From Telmatactis stephensoni (taxonomy: Eukaryota > Cnidaria > Anthozoa > Actiniaria > Isophelliidae): a stretch of DNA of 64,000 nucleotides. Under the pieces are notes generated by a model that was not told the origin of the DNA, ran no database searches, and worked only from the letters and a program-made list of their open reading frames with translations. Position numbers and translations under genes: made by a program. How positions within the stretch are numbered: position 1 is the first letter of the stretch; every line of letters begins with the position of its first letter. Positions 1 to 14,300 of the stretch are shown one piece after another. The DNA lies in the NCBI GenBank assembly GCA_029948255.1, contig JALIZF010001765.1, forward strand, positions 186,001 through 250,000, in the 5' to 3' direction.

Positions 1-77
1 ACATTTCTTCAACTTTGAGCTCAATTTCTAGGAGCGCTAGGACTCTACATCCCTCCATTTCCAAAGGGTTTGCAGCT
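1..77 (-). CDS. PHKA: PHKA exon 34, partial, cut by window edge
   Basis: After a CTTACAG acceptor the sequence reads SCKP in phase 0, then [20 protein letters not shown] in the next frame. It fits the family stretch that follows the LDGALNRVP block and includes a conserved EIK/EIELKVE-type segment. One extra base in the AAACCCTTTGG context (around 63-68) explains the break. Confidence 0.6.
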
Positions 78-3000
78 CTGTAAGTCAAAAACAAGAACAA
101 GCCAGAATGGGATAAGTACTTTCCGAATGGCACGTAAGAAAGTGTCTTAATTAACAAGGGAAAGAGTTAATCCCAATGATCTAACAATCGACCTGTTTTG
201 TTACTTACTTCACGAACCATTGCAGAAGGAAGAGCGTGTTTGTGGATGTTAATCCAGTGACACTGTATTAGATGATAAAAGAGTACAAACGTTAACATAA
301 TATAATTCACACATTGCTGGGGTAAAAAATATCAAGAGGTTCACTTATTGTGTAGAAAAATAACTAAGCTACATGTAGTAGACTACTTGGTTAGGAAGAA
401 AAATTAATTAGCGGGAACGATAAGTTAATGGAACTCTCCAGGCTTCTAAAGCGTCCTATTTTTCGTCTGACAGAAAAAAGTGTAGCCTCAGGCGCAGACG
501 TTGTAGCGCTTCGGTTGTTTTTCAAATGAATGGCGAACGGTGGACCGCAGAGATGATCACGTGATCTGCTTTCTTCTCGCCGGGCGTTGCTGCTTTGACG
601 AGAGGGTTACACATTTCGTGTTTGCCGTAAAAGTAAAACATCCCTTCTCGTTTGAGTGCCAAACACACAACGCTCGTCATGAAAAAAGGAGTTCGCGTGA
701 TCCTCTCTCCTGTCTGTCGTTTCCCGTTTATGTGAATCTGAACCTCTCTGTTCTCACATTAACGTCATTAGTGAGGCAGTGAAGGGAACTGGAAGCGCCA
801 AAAGTCTGCACAGAAAGCTAGGAAAAGCGTGGCGGCAGCTCTGGTGACGCATAGAGCAGTTGTCACCGCACCGCACCGCACCGCACGGCACCGCACGGTA
901 CGTTGTTTTTATAGACAACACGGCACTGACACGGTCACGGTATGGCGCGGTACGTTTCTCAGTCATACGAAAACGCCTCTAGTCTACATGGTGAAAGTTG
1001 TTTCTATTGAAGGAAGTTCAACAGCAGTATCTCGGACCTCATAAAATCCTTCGAAACATTCCATAAAATGTCGACAATACCTTTTCAAGGACTCTCCATA
1101 CGTTGCGATAGAAGTCTTCTGGAACTCTGTTTAGCGCTCCGTCAAGACATCGCCTGCGAACCCAATTTCCTACTTGGTGTTCTTCATCGTGAGCATGCTC
1201 GTCATGGCTTCCTGCTTCATCGGGAGGGGCTTCCATCTTATCGGGATGAAGATCAGGGTTGCCTATCTTGTCGTGTCAGCCCACGATGATCACTCAGACT
1301 CTGAACATTAAACAGGATAATAAAGAACATTTGTTGGAGAAAGTATATATAGGGAGAGGGTCATTCCTGTATGGCTAGTACGAAGGAAGGGTATGGCGTA
1401 TCTGCAAAATCTTTTGTGAGATCGCTTGTACATACAAAAGCATTTGTGACGGGAAATTACTGCCCAGTCTCTTGGTGAATAGTGAATGCGCTCAGGAATT
1501 TATTTATACCCTAGAAAAGTCTAGCCAAACCATAAGTCTTCAGCGGTGACTACACATAACACTACATACATACATGCTTGGTCTTGCAGCTGATATATAT
1601 TTAAGCAATATAAAACGCGCGCGCATGTCTCTGTACTGTGATATAAACACGATGGAAGATGTAGAGCAAGAGAAAAGCAAGATTAGGAACACGAGGCGTA
1701 GCCGAGTGTTTCTCTTGCTTTTCGAGTGCTCTACATCTTCCAGAGTGGTTATATCACAGTACAGAGACATAAGCGATCGTTTTATATTGCTTTTATAAAA
1801 AATTTTCCGACGTTTTTTGAGCGAGCCATGTCTCTGTCCTCTGATATAAACATGGTACCCAGCCAATCAGCGCGCGCGTTATATCTCAAATATTTTATAA
1901 ATTGACACAATTGAAGCGCGCGTCTTTCAGCCAATCAGAGCGCACGCTTTGGGGTTGTTATTTTTCACATTATTGAGCGATTAGTCAATTAAGGCTTTAC
2001 CATGCAATTATAATTACTTATATCGATCAACGTTTAGAAATCAGACGAAGATGCCGTGGAAGTGTATCAGAAGACACAATTTCACAAAGTACGATACAAG
2101 GCAGGACTTTGAGGATTAATTAATTACGATACAAGGCAGATCTTGAGGATTAATTAAAGACACTGTTCTGTTTAGTTTACTATAAGCCTGCCAATAGTAC
2201 GTATCGTGGAGAGGTGTATTTGACCTACCAATTCTGGTATTGCTCTGGCAACGCCTATCTTCTGCAGATAAACATTTATATAAAAAGCTAAAAATGGTGT
2301 GAGGACGTGTGCGATATTGAAATCAATTTTAAATGTACAAAAACGTGTACACACAAAGACACGAAGAACGAAAGAAGATTGAAAGACGTTCCAGAGACTG
2401 GAGTCCAAGATAAGTTTATATATGGATAACCTTTCACGTGCTCGTTCTTAAGAAGAATGAAAAGCGACATGAAAAACTATGTGCACGTTCAGTTCCAGAA
2501 TGAAAGACCGGGTGAATGTTCAGATCTATCCATGATTTGATCGCAGTGTCCACAAAAAAGGCGTGTTGAACTGAGAAAAGAAAATGACCTACCCGACTTA
2601 TTTGCGAGATAACAGCCATTTTCTGCAGATAAACATTTGTACAAAAACTATCAGAAATACAACACTTGAATGCTCATCACCGCGTCCTCACTCAGCCTAA
2701 CTATTCTCGCATCCTTTCGAGATTCTCCGTCATAAGTACTAAATAAACCATTCCAGCCTCTTGGGAACGAAGGCGAACCTGAACTGGTAAAGGCCAAGTT
2801 CCTTCACGGAACAGTAATGTCATTAATTTTCCTCTGGTCAACTTTCTTCCTATCGTTTACTATTCATACATTAACACACAAATTACATACATACATACAT
2901 ACATAATTATTGTAAACTCCCAGAAATGGGTTTTTCAGTTATAGGTCAATAATAAAATCTAATAATAAATACATTTACAATATAAAGATAAAAATTTATA

Positions 3001-5353
3001 AATAAAAAATATATATGATAAATTAATTAATTTAAAATTGAAAAAATTCAAAAAATTCAAAAAATTCAAAAAACATATATAGGGATGCTGATAAATCTTA
3101 TATCCATTGCGCGTACACCCACCCCCCTAGTCGCGTTGTTGTGAGAAATCTAGGACCTACTACCCTGGAATCTGTCGCACAGACCTTACCGTTACCTTAG
3201 AAACCATAACATTGAGTGGAGTCGAGGGGGTCAAAAGGCAATTTAGTGAATAGTGTTAAACTGTGAATACCATATCAAGCCAACTAACACTAGCAGGATT
3301 GTACCTTGATAGCCTTGGAGAGTTTCTTCATGCCAACTCTTTTGGGGAGATCAATATTGATAATCGATGGCTGTTTTTCTGAAATGTTACGTATTGATCC
3401 TGAAAGTTTAAATATCTTTAAATTAAGAGTCGAACCTTTCATAATATTGCATAACTGCTGCAAACAAAATCTACAGCGTTCCTTATTGCACACATTATTT
3501 AGTTTAACGATTTTAGAGGATGAGATGAGCCAATTCTATATCATTTATCAATTGTACGGGGATTGTACGTGTAGTGTTTGCGTAGCAAACGTTTCTTTGA
3601 GGGGAATGGGGTTTAAAGGGGATTGGGTTTCCTGTGTTACGAAAACCGCCGTTTTTGGTTACACAGGAAACCCAACTCTCTCTCCCTTTCACCTCAAAGA
3701 AACGCTTGCTACGGAGGCTAAATAGACCATTTTACAGTTGCATCTTGTTCAACCACAGCCTCGACTGCATATAATATATTCTTTTCAATTGGTAACAGCT
3801 CGTGAATAGGCAAGAAATGAACACAACTGAACCAGGGAGGTGTAAATGAACAAAGATCGAAAGAATCGAAAGTACTTGCTTTGTTCAGTTACTTCTTCTT
3901 GTACATTCATTGCCTTTTCACTGGCTGTTACTAAACTCCAAAGAATATATTACGCACAGTCGAGGCTGTGGTTGACCAAGATGTAACTGTAAAATGGTCT
4001 ATTCTAGCCGCTGGCGTAGTCATGGTAGCCCTGGCCTTCACTGACTCCTTCTAAAGCCTTCATATTATTGGGTGTTCTTACCATCAGTGATGCCAAATTC
4101 TTTTCCACTCAGGATATGATATAACAAGGTCTTCATCTCAAAGGGGCTCAGATTCATAAAATATTCAGCTGCATCTTCTCCTGTTTAACAAATACATACA
4201 GGTACATATACCTATTTCAAAAAAGGTTGTCGTATGAGAGGTCTTTAGCTTACGCGACTAGACCGAAAAGGAGTATGGGTAGTTGCAAAATTTTACTCTC
4301 TTCTTAGCATTGGTCTTGATTTTAGCATCAGCAAATGAAGCTCTTTGATGTATTAGGTCATGACAAGCTGAAGTTGAATTATGGTGTGGATATTTGTGTG
4401 GTTTTATATGCTTCCTTTCGGGTGAGTCGCGTAGGCTTTTGCCGACAACGTTTGTTGAAATGAAATAGGTGTATATTTGTGGGAAAGTAACCAGGTTCCA
4501 TGATAATTGTAAAGTGTTTCTCTGGCTAAAAGATAAAGTTTCAAAAACTAAAATATCCATGCAGGGATAGGGATATTTCAGTTTTTGAAACTTTATCTTT
4601 TAACCACAGAAACACTTTACAATTAACATACAGGTACATATCGGATCATTCGAATGAGTGCCTTCCAATAAGCACACCCCTCCTTTCTACAGCATTTATT
4701 AGAAAAAGCTTCGCAACAGAAGCAAAAGCAACTGCTCTGAGTCTGCATATGTTGCTTCCACTTCTGTTGCTCGTAAAAACCATGCCTAAGGGCTAGTGAA
4801 CGGCTATGGTCTTTTGTCTTTGTTATACGCAACATACGCAAACTCAGTAATGTACTGCTCTGAGTCTGCATATGTTGCTGCTTCTTCTGTTGCTCATGTA
4901 AACCATGCCTAAGGGCTAGTGAGCAACTAACGTCTTTTGACTCTTTGTCATTCATTACTTCTAAGTAACAAAAAAATGACCATCTATTCTTTCTCATCAT
5001 CCTTCTACTAAATAACTTACTGGCAGACCTGGGGGACTCGGTTGTTCGAGGGCGATTAACGCTAATCCTGGATTAAAATGAATGGTTTTCTTTAGATTTA
5101 ATCCTGGGTTAACGCTAATCATCTTTCGAACAACTGGGCCCTGCTTTGGTGTTAATTACCTGAACAATCAAGAGATCTAGCCAGCTCGGCAACCATAACC
5201 TCAATGATAAGTCCAACTCTCAACCTGAGCATTTCGGTGAATAACTTGGGATCTGATTTGACAAAGATACCAAGGTATACCAAAAGTTCCTGGAACAATG
5301 GGAAAAAATATTTCATTACTTTGGTTTCAAGATATATTGGCTGTTTTTAGTCC

Positions 5354-5388
<35 letters not shown>

Positions 5389-8300
5389 GACTTGTTGTTG
5401 ACGTCGTCGTTTCATAAAATGCTGACACGACTCCTTAACTATGATATTTTAGACGCTTGGGTAGCCCGCGTGTCACACCTTCACTTGGCACCCCTACCAC
5501 TTTTGTAAGGGAGTCCCCCCCCCCCACCAGGGCATTGCTATACCTGTGTCAATACTCCAGTACTCATGTCTTCCCCAAACACTTGATAAATAATCTTTTT
5601 TAATTCACTAGAAGGCAGAGGTCTGTGAAAAGAATGAAAAATAAAGTGAATACCTTTACAAATTTCTTGAGTAAGAAAGCCTGCCACTGCAGCATCATGT
5701 GATTTTCCTTATTAATTAAGGCAACACAATGATGAACATGCATTGAAAAACCATTAATATTACCTAGTGATGACTTCTTCATGGCCATCCTGAGGAATGC
5801 CAATCGTGATCTGTTTCTGGTTTACCAATAGGTCTGTACAGCACTAAAATAATAAAACGAAATTAAAGAGTTATTACTGATACCTATATTTTTGCTTTAA
5901 AAAGAAAGTACAAATACTAGTGAGATGGGTAATAGTGAGCAATCTGCATCATTAGCTAAGTGGTCAATAAGTGGTTGGTAAGTGGTCGGTAAGTGGGGTG
6001 TACCATAGGAGTCCAATCACTACCTCTGCTAAGTCTTCAACTTCTTTCTGAAGCAATCCAGCAGTGTGTCTCACAAGAGACCAAGCCTTGTACTCACATG
6101 CCTAAACATAAGATGGTAGTGAGATATGATTTACAGAGTTTATAATTGAATGTTGCTGAAAGAATGGATATTGATCTAATTAGCAGCTACAGTGTACCTG
6201 TAATATCCCTTATAAAATAACCATCATATAACGCGCGCTCTCATTGGCTGAAGGACGCGTATACTGCAAACTCTAAATAGAACAGATTTCGTATGAGTGT
6301 GAAACGGACCGCGCCGTGTCGTGACCGTGTCAGTGCCGTGCTGTCTATAAAAAATTCCTGACGTAACCGCGCCGTGCTGTTTTCACAGTCACACGAAATC
6401 TACTCGCATACACCACGCGCGCGCACTTTTCGGATTTTTTGCCAGTGTAAATGAACACTGAATTTGCTGGAAAACGTTGTATTATATAAAAGAAATAGAA
6501 AACTTGCCCACTGTGCTGAGTGCAGATTTAAAGCACTTAGGGATTGATCAGAACACTTGATCAATCCCCGCGTGCTCTAAATCTGCACACAGCACGCGCG
6601 TGCGTTTTCTATTTATTCAATAAATCAACATAATAATAATTGTGAGAAAAAGAGTGAGGCAAGATAAACCAACAAATCTTTGGTCATTTACCAACAAACT
6701 ACCACTGTCATTCTAGAGAAGAATGAGTCAAATTACCACAGACGGATCTTTCTATAGAGTCGTTTTACTCTACCATGGACAAAAATACAAATGAAAGGAA
6801 GGAATTCCCTAAAGCATACATTCCCTTGTTGAGTTTATTAAGAAAAGACACAAGGAACGAACACTGATTAGTGAAGACTGACAGATGGGTAATAGTGAAC
6901 AATCTGCACTGTACAGTAAGTGGTCGGTAAGATAACGGTAAGTGGTCGATAAGTGGTCGGTAAGTGGTCAGTAAGGTAATGGTAAAATGTGGTTGGTAAG
7001 GTAATGGTTAGGTGATGGTTTCTAACACTTAAATTAGATTTGAATTATGTACAAATTTTTATATAAAGATAAGAAATAAAGACAATATTAATATCAACAT
7101 ATTGATGGAGGGGAATAATCATTGTAAATGCTTTAAAAATGATTTGGATTTTATAATGTATGATTGAAGGACAATACCTTTTCATACAGCTCCTCCAAAA
7201 GCTTTTCAACTGTAGTTCCATCCGCACCAAACAAGTGAGTATCAAAATTTGGACCCCTTCAAAAAAGACAAATAAGGATGGTTATTTCCAAATGAAATAT
7301 TAATAAATTTTTAGTTGGTACTAATGCCTTCTTGACTGTGTGCCTTCTAATGGCACACAATTAAGAAGGCACACAATCTTATAATTATAATGCCTTTTTA
7401 TATATCATAAAAGGAAGCAGGTAAAACTACACTTCATGATCAGGGTAACCTGCATGCATCCAAACTTAAACAAAAATCAGTCAGTATGCATGTAGTCTAC
7501 TACTCTATGGAGAATGCAGGCTTTCAATTGAATACATACTAGTTATACAATGGTTTCAAGTGCAATACTGTGAAATACCCCACAAGTCATTTGTATTTTC
7601 TAGTAAACACACAAGCCTTAAGGCAAGTGTGTACATGGAGAAAATACAAGTGATGATTGGGATATAGTAGTTATACAATAGTTTAGAGTGGCATACTGTG
7701 GAATATCCCACAAGTCACTTGTATTTTCTAGTATTTTCAAAGAAAATACAAGTTTGAAAATACAAGTGACGAGTGGGAGGTCCACTGTCAGTATGCCACA
7801 AGAAACCATTGTATAACTATTTTATCCCATGCCAGAGAAAATACAGCAATTGCCACAATGTGTCATAGGAAGGATCAGTAGAATACTGCCAAATATACAA
7901 CAGCTTTCCTGCTTTCTGATTGGCTGTATTTTCTATGGTGTGGGATAAATCCAAGTATGCTATAAGAAACCATTGTATAATTATTTATCCCACAGCCTGA
8001 CTGTCAGGCTACTGTCCATCAACAGTTGAGCAATTGAAGGGTTCACTGTGAAAGTGACCTAAGTGACTTTTTGATGGATGTGCTGAGATTATTTTTTCAG
8101 CATAGAAAAGTTAATTATACCATTTTATACCATTGAAAAAATATAATCAAAAAGTCACTTAGGCCATTTTCACATGGAACCCTTCAATTGTCAGTCAACA
8201 GTCAGCTAACAGTAGATTGAGTATTCTATACTTTTACCCCCAGTTTCAGCGGGTACATTAATTACACAAGTCACAAGGAAAAGCCTGGTTTGAAAGTCTA

Positions 8301-11300
8301 ACTAGATGACATACTTTTTCTTATAAAGGAAGTGCATGATGTCTGCTTGATCATACATATCTGATGACTCCTCTAACTCCTTTATGTATTGCTTTGTCTC
8401 TGAATCCACCAACATTGATAACCTCCTTGATCTTGCTGGTGACCATCCATTAGCTACTCTTTCTTCAAATGTTTCTTTTCTAGCTGTAAAAATGAAGAGA
8501 ATTTTTTTGAAATGAAAAGAAATATTATTGATGAAATTAATAATACATACAAATTGTAGTACCATACACTGGTTTTAAGAAAGATCCTGAGACCCTTCAA
8601 TTTTATTTGACAGCCGACTGTCAGGCAACAAAATACCAATGCCTAAGAACAATTATTTGGTATACAAAATAATTGTTACAATATTCTTTACTACAGTGTA
8701 TTACCACACCAGTACAACCAGTGCATAAAATAAACCATGTGCATTTAGGAAGCTAAGCAATAGAAAGTGAACAAAATTTGATTATATTATTTAATAACAA
8801 CCTTACAAAGCTAACAAAAGTAACCAGGGCCCATTTCTTGAAAGACCTGATAACCTAGAGGGCCAATTAATATATGGGGAAAATGTGCCCTAAAACCATA
8901 GAAATTGAAAATATAATGTACACTTCAAGAAACACCTATAAACTTCATCAAGTTAACAAACCCATAAAGTTACTGGAACTTTCAAGAAACATGACCCAGG
9001 GCAACAAAATATTTTACAAATCCTTCTGATAACGTTAGTTATTAGTGGGTGCATGGTTAGTCTTATAAAAGTCACTCATGATTCATGAAAAAACATAGAG
9101 AAAAATAAAATAAAATAAAATTTCATACCAGAATTCATCTTCATAGCATATCTAGAACTTATTTCCACAAGAAATACCCAAATATGAATACTGGGAAATT
9201 TGCCATGAGTAACTTTTTACAATCACAACATGCTGTATCTAAATGTGCATATACTATATAAATCAAACAGTACAGCTGTACATGCTGGTAACTAACTTCT
9301 AAATATGACATATCAGTTACCAATATTATTGATCACAACTAAATAGACAAAGTGAACTACTTGATAACAGTTGTTAAGATTAGGTTTTATGTTAAATTAG
9401 TCTACAACATATCAACAGTTTACAAACTAATCATAAAAATCATCAATTCTCCGACATTCAAATTATTCTTGTATTGAAAACATGCAAATAAATCTTGGAT
9501 GATCACACACTCAATACCTGGTGAGACCTCATTCTCTGCATCAGATGATCTACGTGTAGATGACCAGTTGTATAAGTGAGCCCCTGTTTCCAATGTCAAA
9601 TAGAATACTAAATGTATAAATGCATAATATGGATACTCAGCTTCATTTCTGGGCACCTTTGCTAGCCACTGACATGTGAGACAATTCTCATTTCAAAATA
9701 CTTGGTGGGTAATCATTAAATCATCTTGATAAAAACAAACTCTACTCTCTTTAATAATAAATTAGCAATACAATCAGCATTTTGACTCGTAACGGTGTCT
9801 ACTGCAGCAGCAGACTTGACACTATGTACAATATAAGATACAGTATAATCTCTGTTTGTAATGAATATTTTCTATGAAAAACAGTTGAAAAATTCTAGAC
9901 AATACCAGAAATAAGTTTACATAAGTGTATTATGAAGTTAAAAATGACATCACTTGAGCTATATTTGCAAAAACATTTTAAGAAATTAAAATGTTTTTCT
10001 TTACAGCTACATCTTGCTTAAAGGGTAATGAAACTCTGACAACAAAATCAAGCACTGATCAAAAGTACAGCATCAAAAGTGCTGACCTAGTAGTACTCTA
10101 AGTACATTTTTTGTTTAAACTCAATCAATTTAATCATGTACATACAACCATGCACAATGCTGATCAACAGGATTGGCCTTTAAATAACCAAGCCCGCACA
10201 TGTACATGTAGCAGTAATAATGACCATCTCCATATCAGCCATCAGCTGGCACTGCATCAAATTGCAACTTTTGATTTATGAGACCTATTGGTTCTATTGT
10301 GGCAATAACATATAAATAAAGTTTTCATTAATGTCATCGTCATCTCTTACTCTACTCCATTCAAATCCTTCACATATCCTCTGTTGTAAGTAGCGAAAAA
10401 CACTGAAGAACTATTTACCTAAGTCAGTATAACATAGTAATAATTAACTAAAATACAACTTTAGAGTTTGTGTTTAGAGTTTGTTATTTTGATACCTGTC
10501 ATAAAAGATTATATTCTAATCAACAATAGTCATAAATTCATAAACTTACATGGTGAGCCCATGACCAAATTGTCCCTGTCACAATAAATAGAAATACTTC
10601 TGCTTCTCTTGACTGACCCAGATGCATCAGATACCTTTCCTTCTGGTGTTGATCTGGTAAAGGAAGAGGTCTAAAAAACAAAACCAATAATTTTAAATCA
10701 CCTTTAGCACTTCATTGTTTTTAAATCAATTTTAATTACAGTAATATTGATGTTAAGTTACTGCCTATATTATTGGGAAAATTATGTTTCCAAGAGGTTT
10801 TGCAATTGAAGGAGACAATTAATTTTTAAATATGAAAAAATTAATACAGTACAATATACCCAAATACAGCAACAAAATTTTATTAATCATAAACAAGCAA
10901 ATTGGGATTTTTCAAAGATCTAAAAAATAAATATAAATGCCTTCACTAAATTCTTAAACAGCTACAACATGCTGTTTCTTTCTTTTTTATCAATTCTGAC
11001 CAATACATGGACCAAGAAACTCTAGAGCAGTTATATTATTTTATCAATATTTTTTTATCAATATTTTATAAATTTCTGCTTACTCTTTCTCTAGATATGG
11101 AATCAGATCTTCTAAGGTAGTCCTTTGATACTGAGGACCTTCTGCGTAAACTTCTAATATCTAAAATGACATCACCATATATCAAAATGATATTTTACCA
11201 TAATCATAACTGATTCAAATTGACAATAATGATAAGACCAAGTGACTATAGCCTGCATCACATCTGGAAAAAGCTCTTGTTTAGTCCCCCTACATAACTG

Positions 11301-14300
11301 CAATTACACAAATTATGTTCTAACTTCTTTCTGGTTTTGGAAAGAAGATTGCGATTGACTAAAATAATCCTGCTTGCCATTGCTCGTCATGTTGGCATGA
11401 TCGAAAGAACATCTAATAAGAAATTGCATTAGAATGATCTTCACAATTTACCAAATCAAGAGCATCTTTTTCAAAACCAGAAAGACAATAAATTGGTGTT
11501 CCAGATCACAATATTTGTTGCTGTTACACACACCCACAGACTGGATATAACACAGGTTAAGTAACAACAATATATTATTTCATTGATTCAGTATCAAGGG
11601 GTTGTTAATTGATTTAGTTTACAGGATATAATTAAGCAACATAAAACACGTGCGCATGTCTCTGTACTGTGATATAAACACGATGGAAGATGTAGAGCAA
11701 GAGAAAAGCAAGATTAGGAACACGAGGCATTAAGCCGAGTGTTTCTCTTGCTTTTCGAGTGCTCTACATCTTCCATCGTGTTTATACATGTATCCAAGTA
11801 CAGAGACATAAGCGATCGTTTTATATTGCTTTTATAAAATATTTTTGACGTTTTTTGAGCGAGCCATGTCTCTGTCTTCTGATATAAACATGGTAGCCAG
11901 CCAATCAGCACGCGCGTTATATCTCAAATATTTTATAAATCAGTATATACACAAGTAAAAAATAATGTCAATTCCCAGCTCAGGTCAAACATGGGTCTTC
12001 CCAGCTGGGTCTAACCAGGGAATTCCTGGGAATCTGTTCTATTATTACAAGTTTGGGTATTACAGATTTTTCAAGTAAAATATAACAGATTCCCAGTTGA
12101 GACCCAGGGAAATCCCAAGTTGGGAATTGGCATTTTTTCCTGTGATAAGGCAAACATTACCACTATCTCCGTATTCTCTGGCAAAGTGAAGAGTTGTGAC
12201 ACATGATGTACTGAGAAAATCAGACACATATCCAAGACGCACCCTGTAAATTAATATTGATACCTCTGTGACATCTGATTAGCCTGGTACCATTCATTTG
12301 TGTTTCAGAAACATTTGTATGGAATTCTTAATCACTAAGCTTCCATCTAGTGGAACCAACCAGCCAGAACAGCTAGTTCTTAAATGGTACATGTCAATTC
12401 CTAGCTCTGGCTGGAATCAGTCTTAAGAAATCAGGCCGTTCCAGCCAGTTGGTTCGACTAAATGGAAAACACCCTAAATTTGTGCCAATGAGTTTTTGTA
12501 TGGTTGCTCTTGGACTGCCTTTCTCTTCTTGTATCTGGAAATGAGTCACAGTGTCTATTCCTGTTGTCTTGAGGCACAAATGGTTAGGGTTAGGGCGAGG
12601 ACTGCATTTGATTTTGATTCAACAAATGATATATATATCAGTACCTACCTTACTCCAGAGAGGTATCCACCTTTTAGCTTTATTATTAGTTTAGCAATAC
12701 ATGACATCGCTGAGTCTTCTACAAAATAACCAGAAAAAAAAACCCTCAGCTATAATATATTCCAACATTTTTTGTAAAAGCTGTACTAGTACCACTATAA
12801 GTAGACTGGAAGTAGACTGACAGTTGGGTATCATGCTGACTGATAGCCAACCATCATAACATCAAGCACTGGACATTATAATGGCAATCATTAGATAATA
12901 TTAGCTGGCATTCAAAGATGTTTGGCCATTCACCATGTTTGAAATGAGAGGGAACCTGAAGCCCACTTCTACAAAGACCTGACAACATTATAGGCTCAGT
13001 AACTTAATTTCCCGATAAAGTTTATGGGTGTTTCTGAAAGGGCACTTTTTCTTGCTTTCATAAAGTTCCTATTTGGATAGTTTTAAGTGGTGACTTCAGT
13101 TGCTCATCCTTAGGTACACCACAAATACTCACCCATCATTGAATTTCTTATAAGCAATGTCAGAGTTGGTCTTCCAAGAAGCACCCAATTGGCTCCAAGG
13201 TATCCCACTAGAGACTTGAGTCTGTCAGCCAAAAACTCATTGTCCAAACATAAATAGAATTGGTGATAGTCTAAAAACTGGAAAGGCATTGCAAATTATT
13301 TTCAGTAAGAGGGTAAAATAATGCAATGCAAGGCTGATTTAGCAAATTTGATGCAATGTGAGATCAGGATATAGGATGACAAATACATTCATTTGTTGTG
13401 TGACTACTGTGATGATCTCGTGACACATTTGCTATTTCAGCATTGTATCATAATGTGTTAGGATTCGCAATAGAACTTTTGAACGGGCAGCAGAAATGTA
13501 TGGAGGAACCTATTATTATATTATACCTGTGGAGTAAATGCAAAGAGTCTACTTCCCATTCTATACAATGTACTTGATGCTAGAGCTCCAATGTTGTAGA
13601 TTGGCCTATAATAGCACAAATTTGTTAACAACAATTTTGACAAGTCAAGATAATCCTAAGAAATTAGTACGTTTATGATTAAAAACCCCAACTTTTAGCA
13701 ACAGTGGAACATCAATATGTAATGAGCTTGTTCACAGGCAACACAACAACTGATGATGACCAAAAGTGAAGTGCTTGTTGCCAGCAAAGTGAAGGCCAAA
13801 GATGCAGCCAGGAAAAGGGAGAAATTCAACAACAAAGGCAACTGGGTTGAGATCATACAACTAAAGTCAATCTAATGTTGACAACTTCTGAATATTAATT
13901 CTTCTTGACCATAGTGAAATTGTGCAAAAATAACTGTATTTGTACATGTTAAAAATTTAATTTGCTGTTATTCAGATATATTGTGTGAAGTCTACCCACC
14001 TTCCTGTCAAATTGAGATGACTACATATTCCTAGGAATAAAAAAGAATACAAACCTAGTAAGTTACTGTGGTAACTATACAACAAACCTATAAATAAACT
14101 ATGAATAAATAATAAATAGGAATTCATTTCAGCTAAATAAAAGAGCTTTGCAATTGAAGGGCTCCCTATGAAAATGGCCTAAGTGACTTTTTTGATGATT
14201 TTTTTCAATGGTATAAAATGATATCAATTAACTTTCCTGTGCCAAAAAATCAATGTCCAGACATCCATCAAAAAGTCACTTAGGTCATTTTCACAGTTAA

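Larger units (their letters stand above)
5922..7016. repeat. Two short arrays of TAAGTGGTCGG-like units flanking a nested MITE
   Basis: About 5930-5997 and 6890-7016 both begin GATGGGTAATAGTGA(G/A)CAATC and continue with TAAGTGGTCGGTAAGTGGT-type 10-12 bp units. The foldback element and its inserted MITE lie between them. PHKA exon 27 lies just inside the left array. Confidence 0.65.

Noticed and set aside
3306..3725. 139-codon plus-strand ORF
   Set aside because: Overlaps PHKA exon 32 antisense and then runs through an inverted repeat; no family resemblance.
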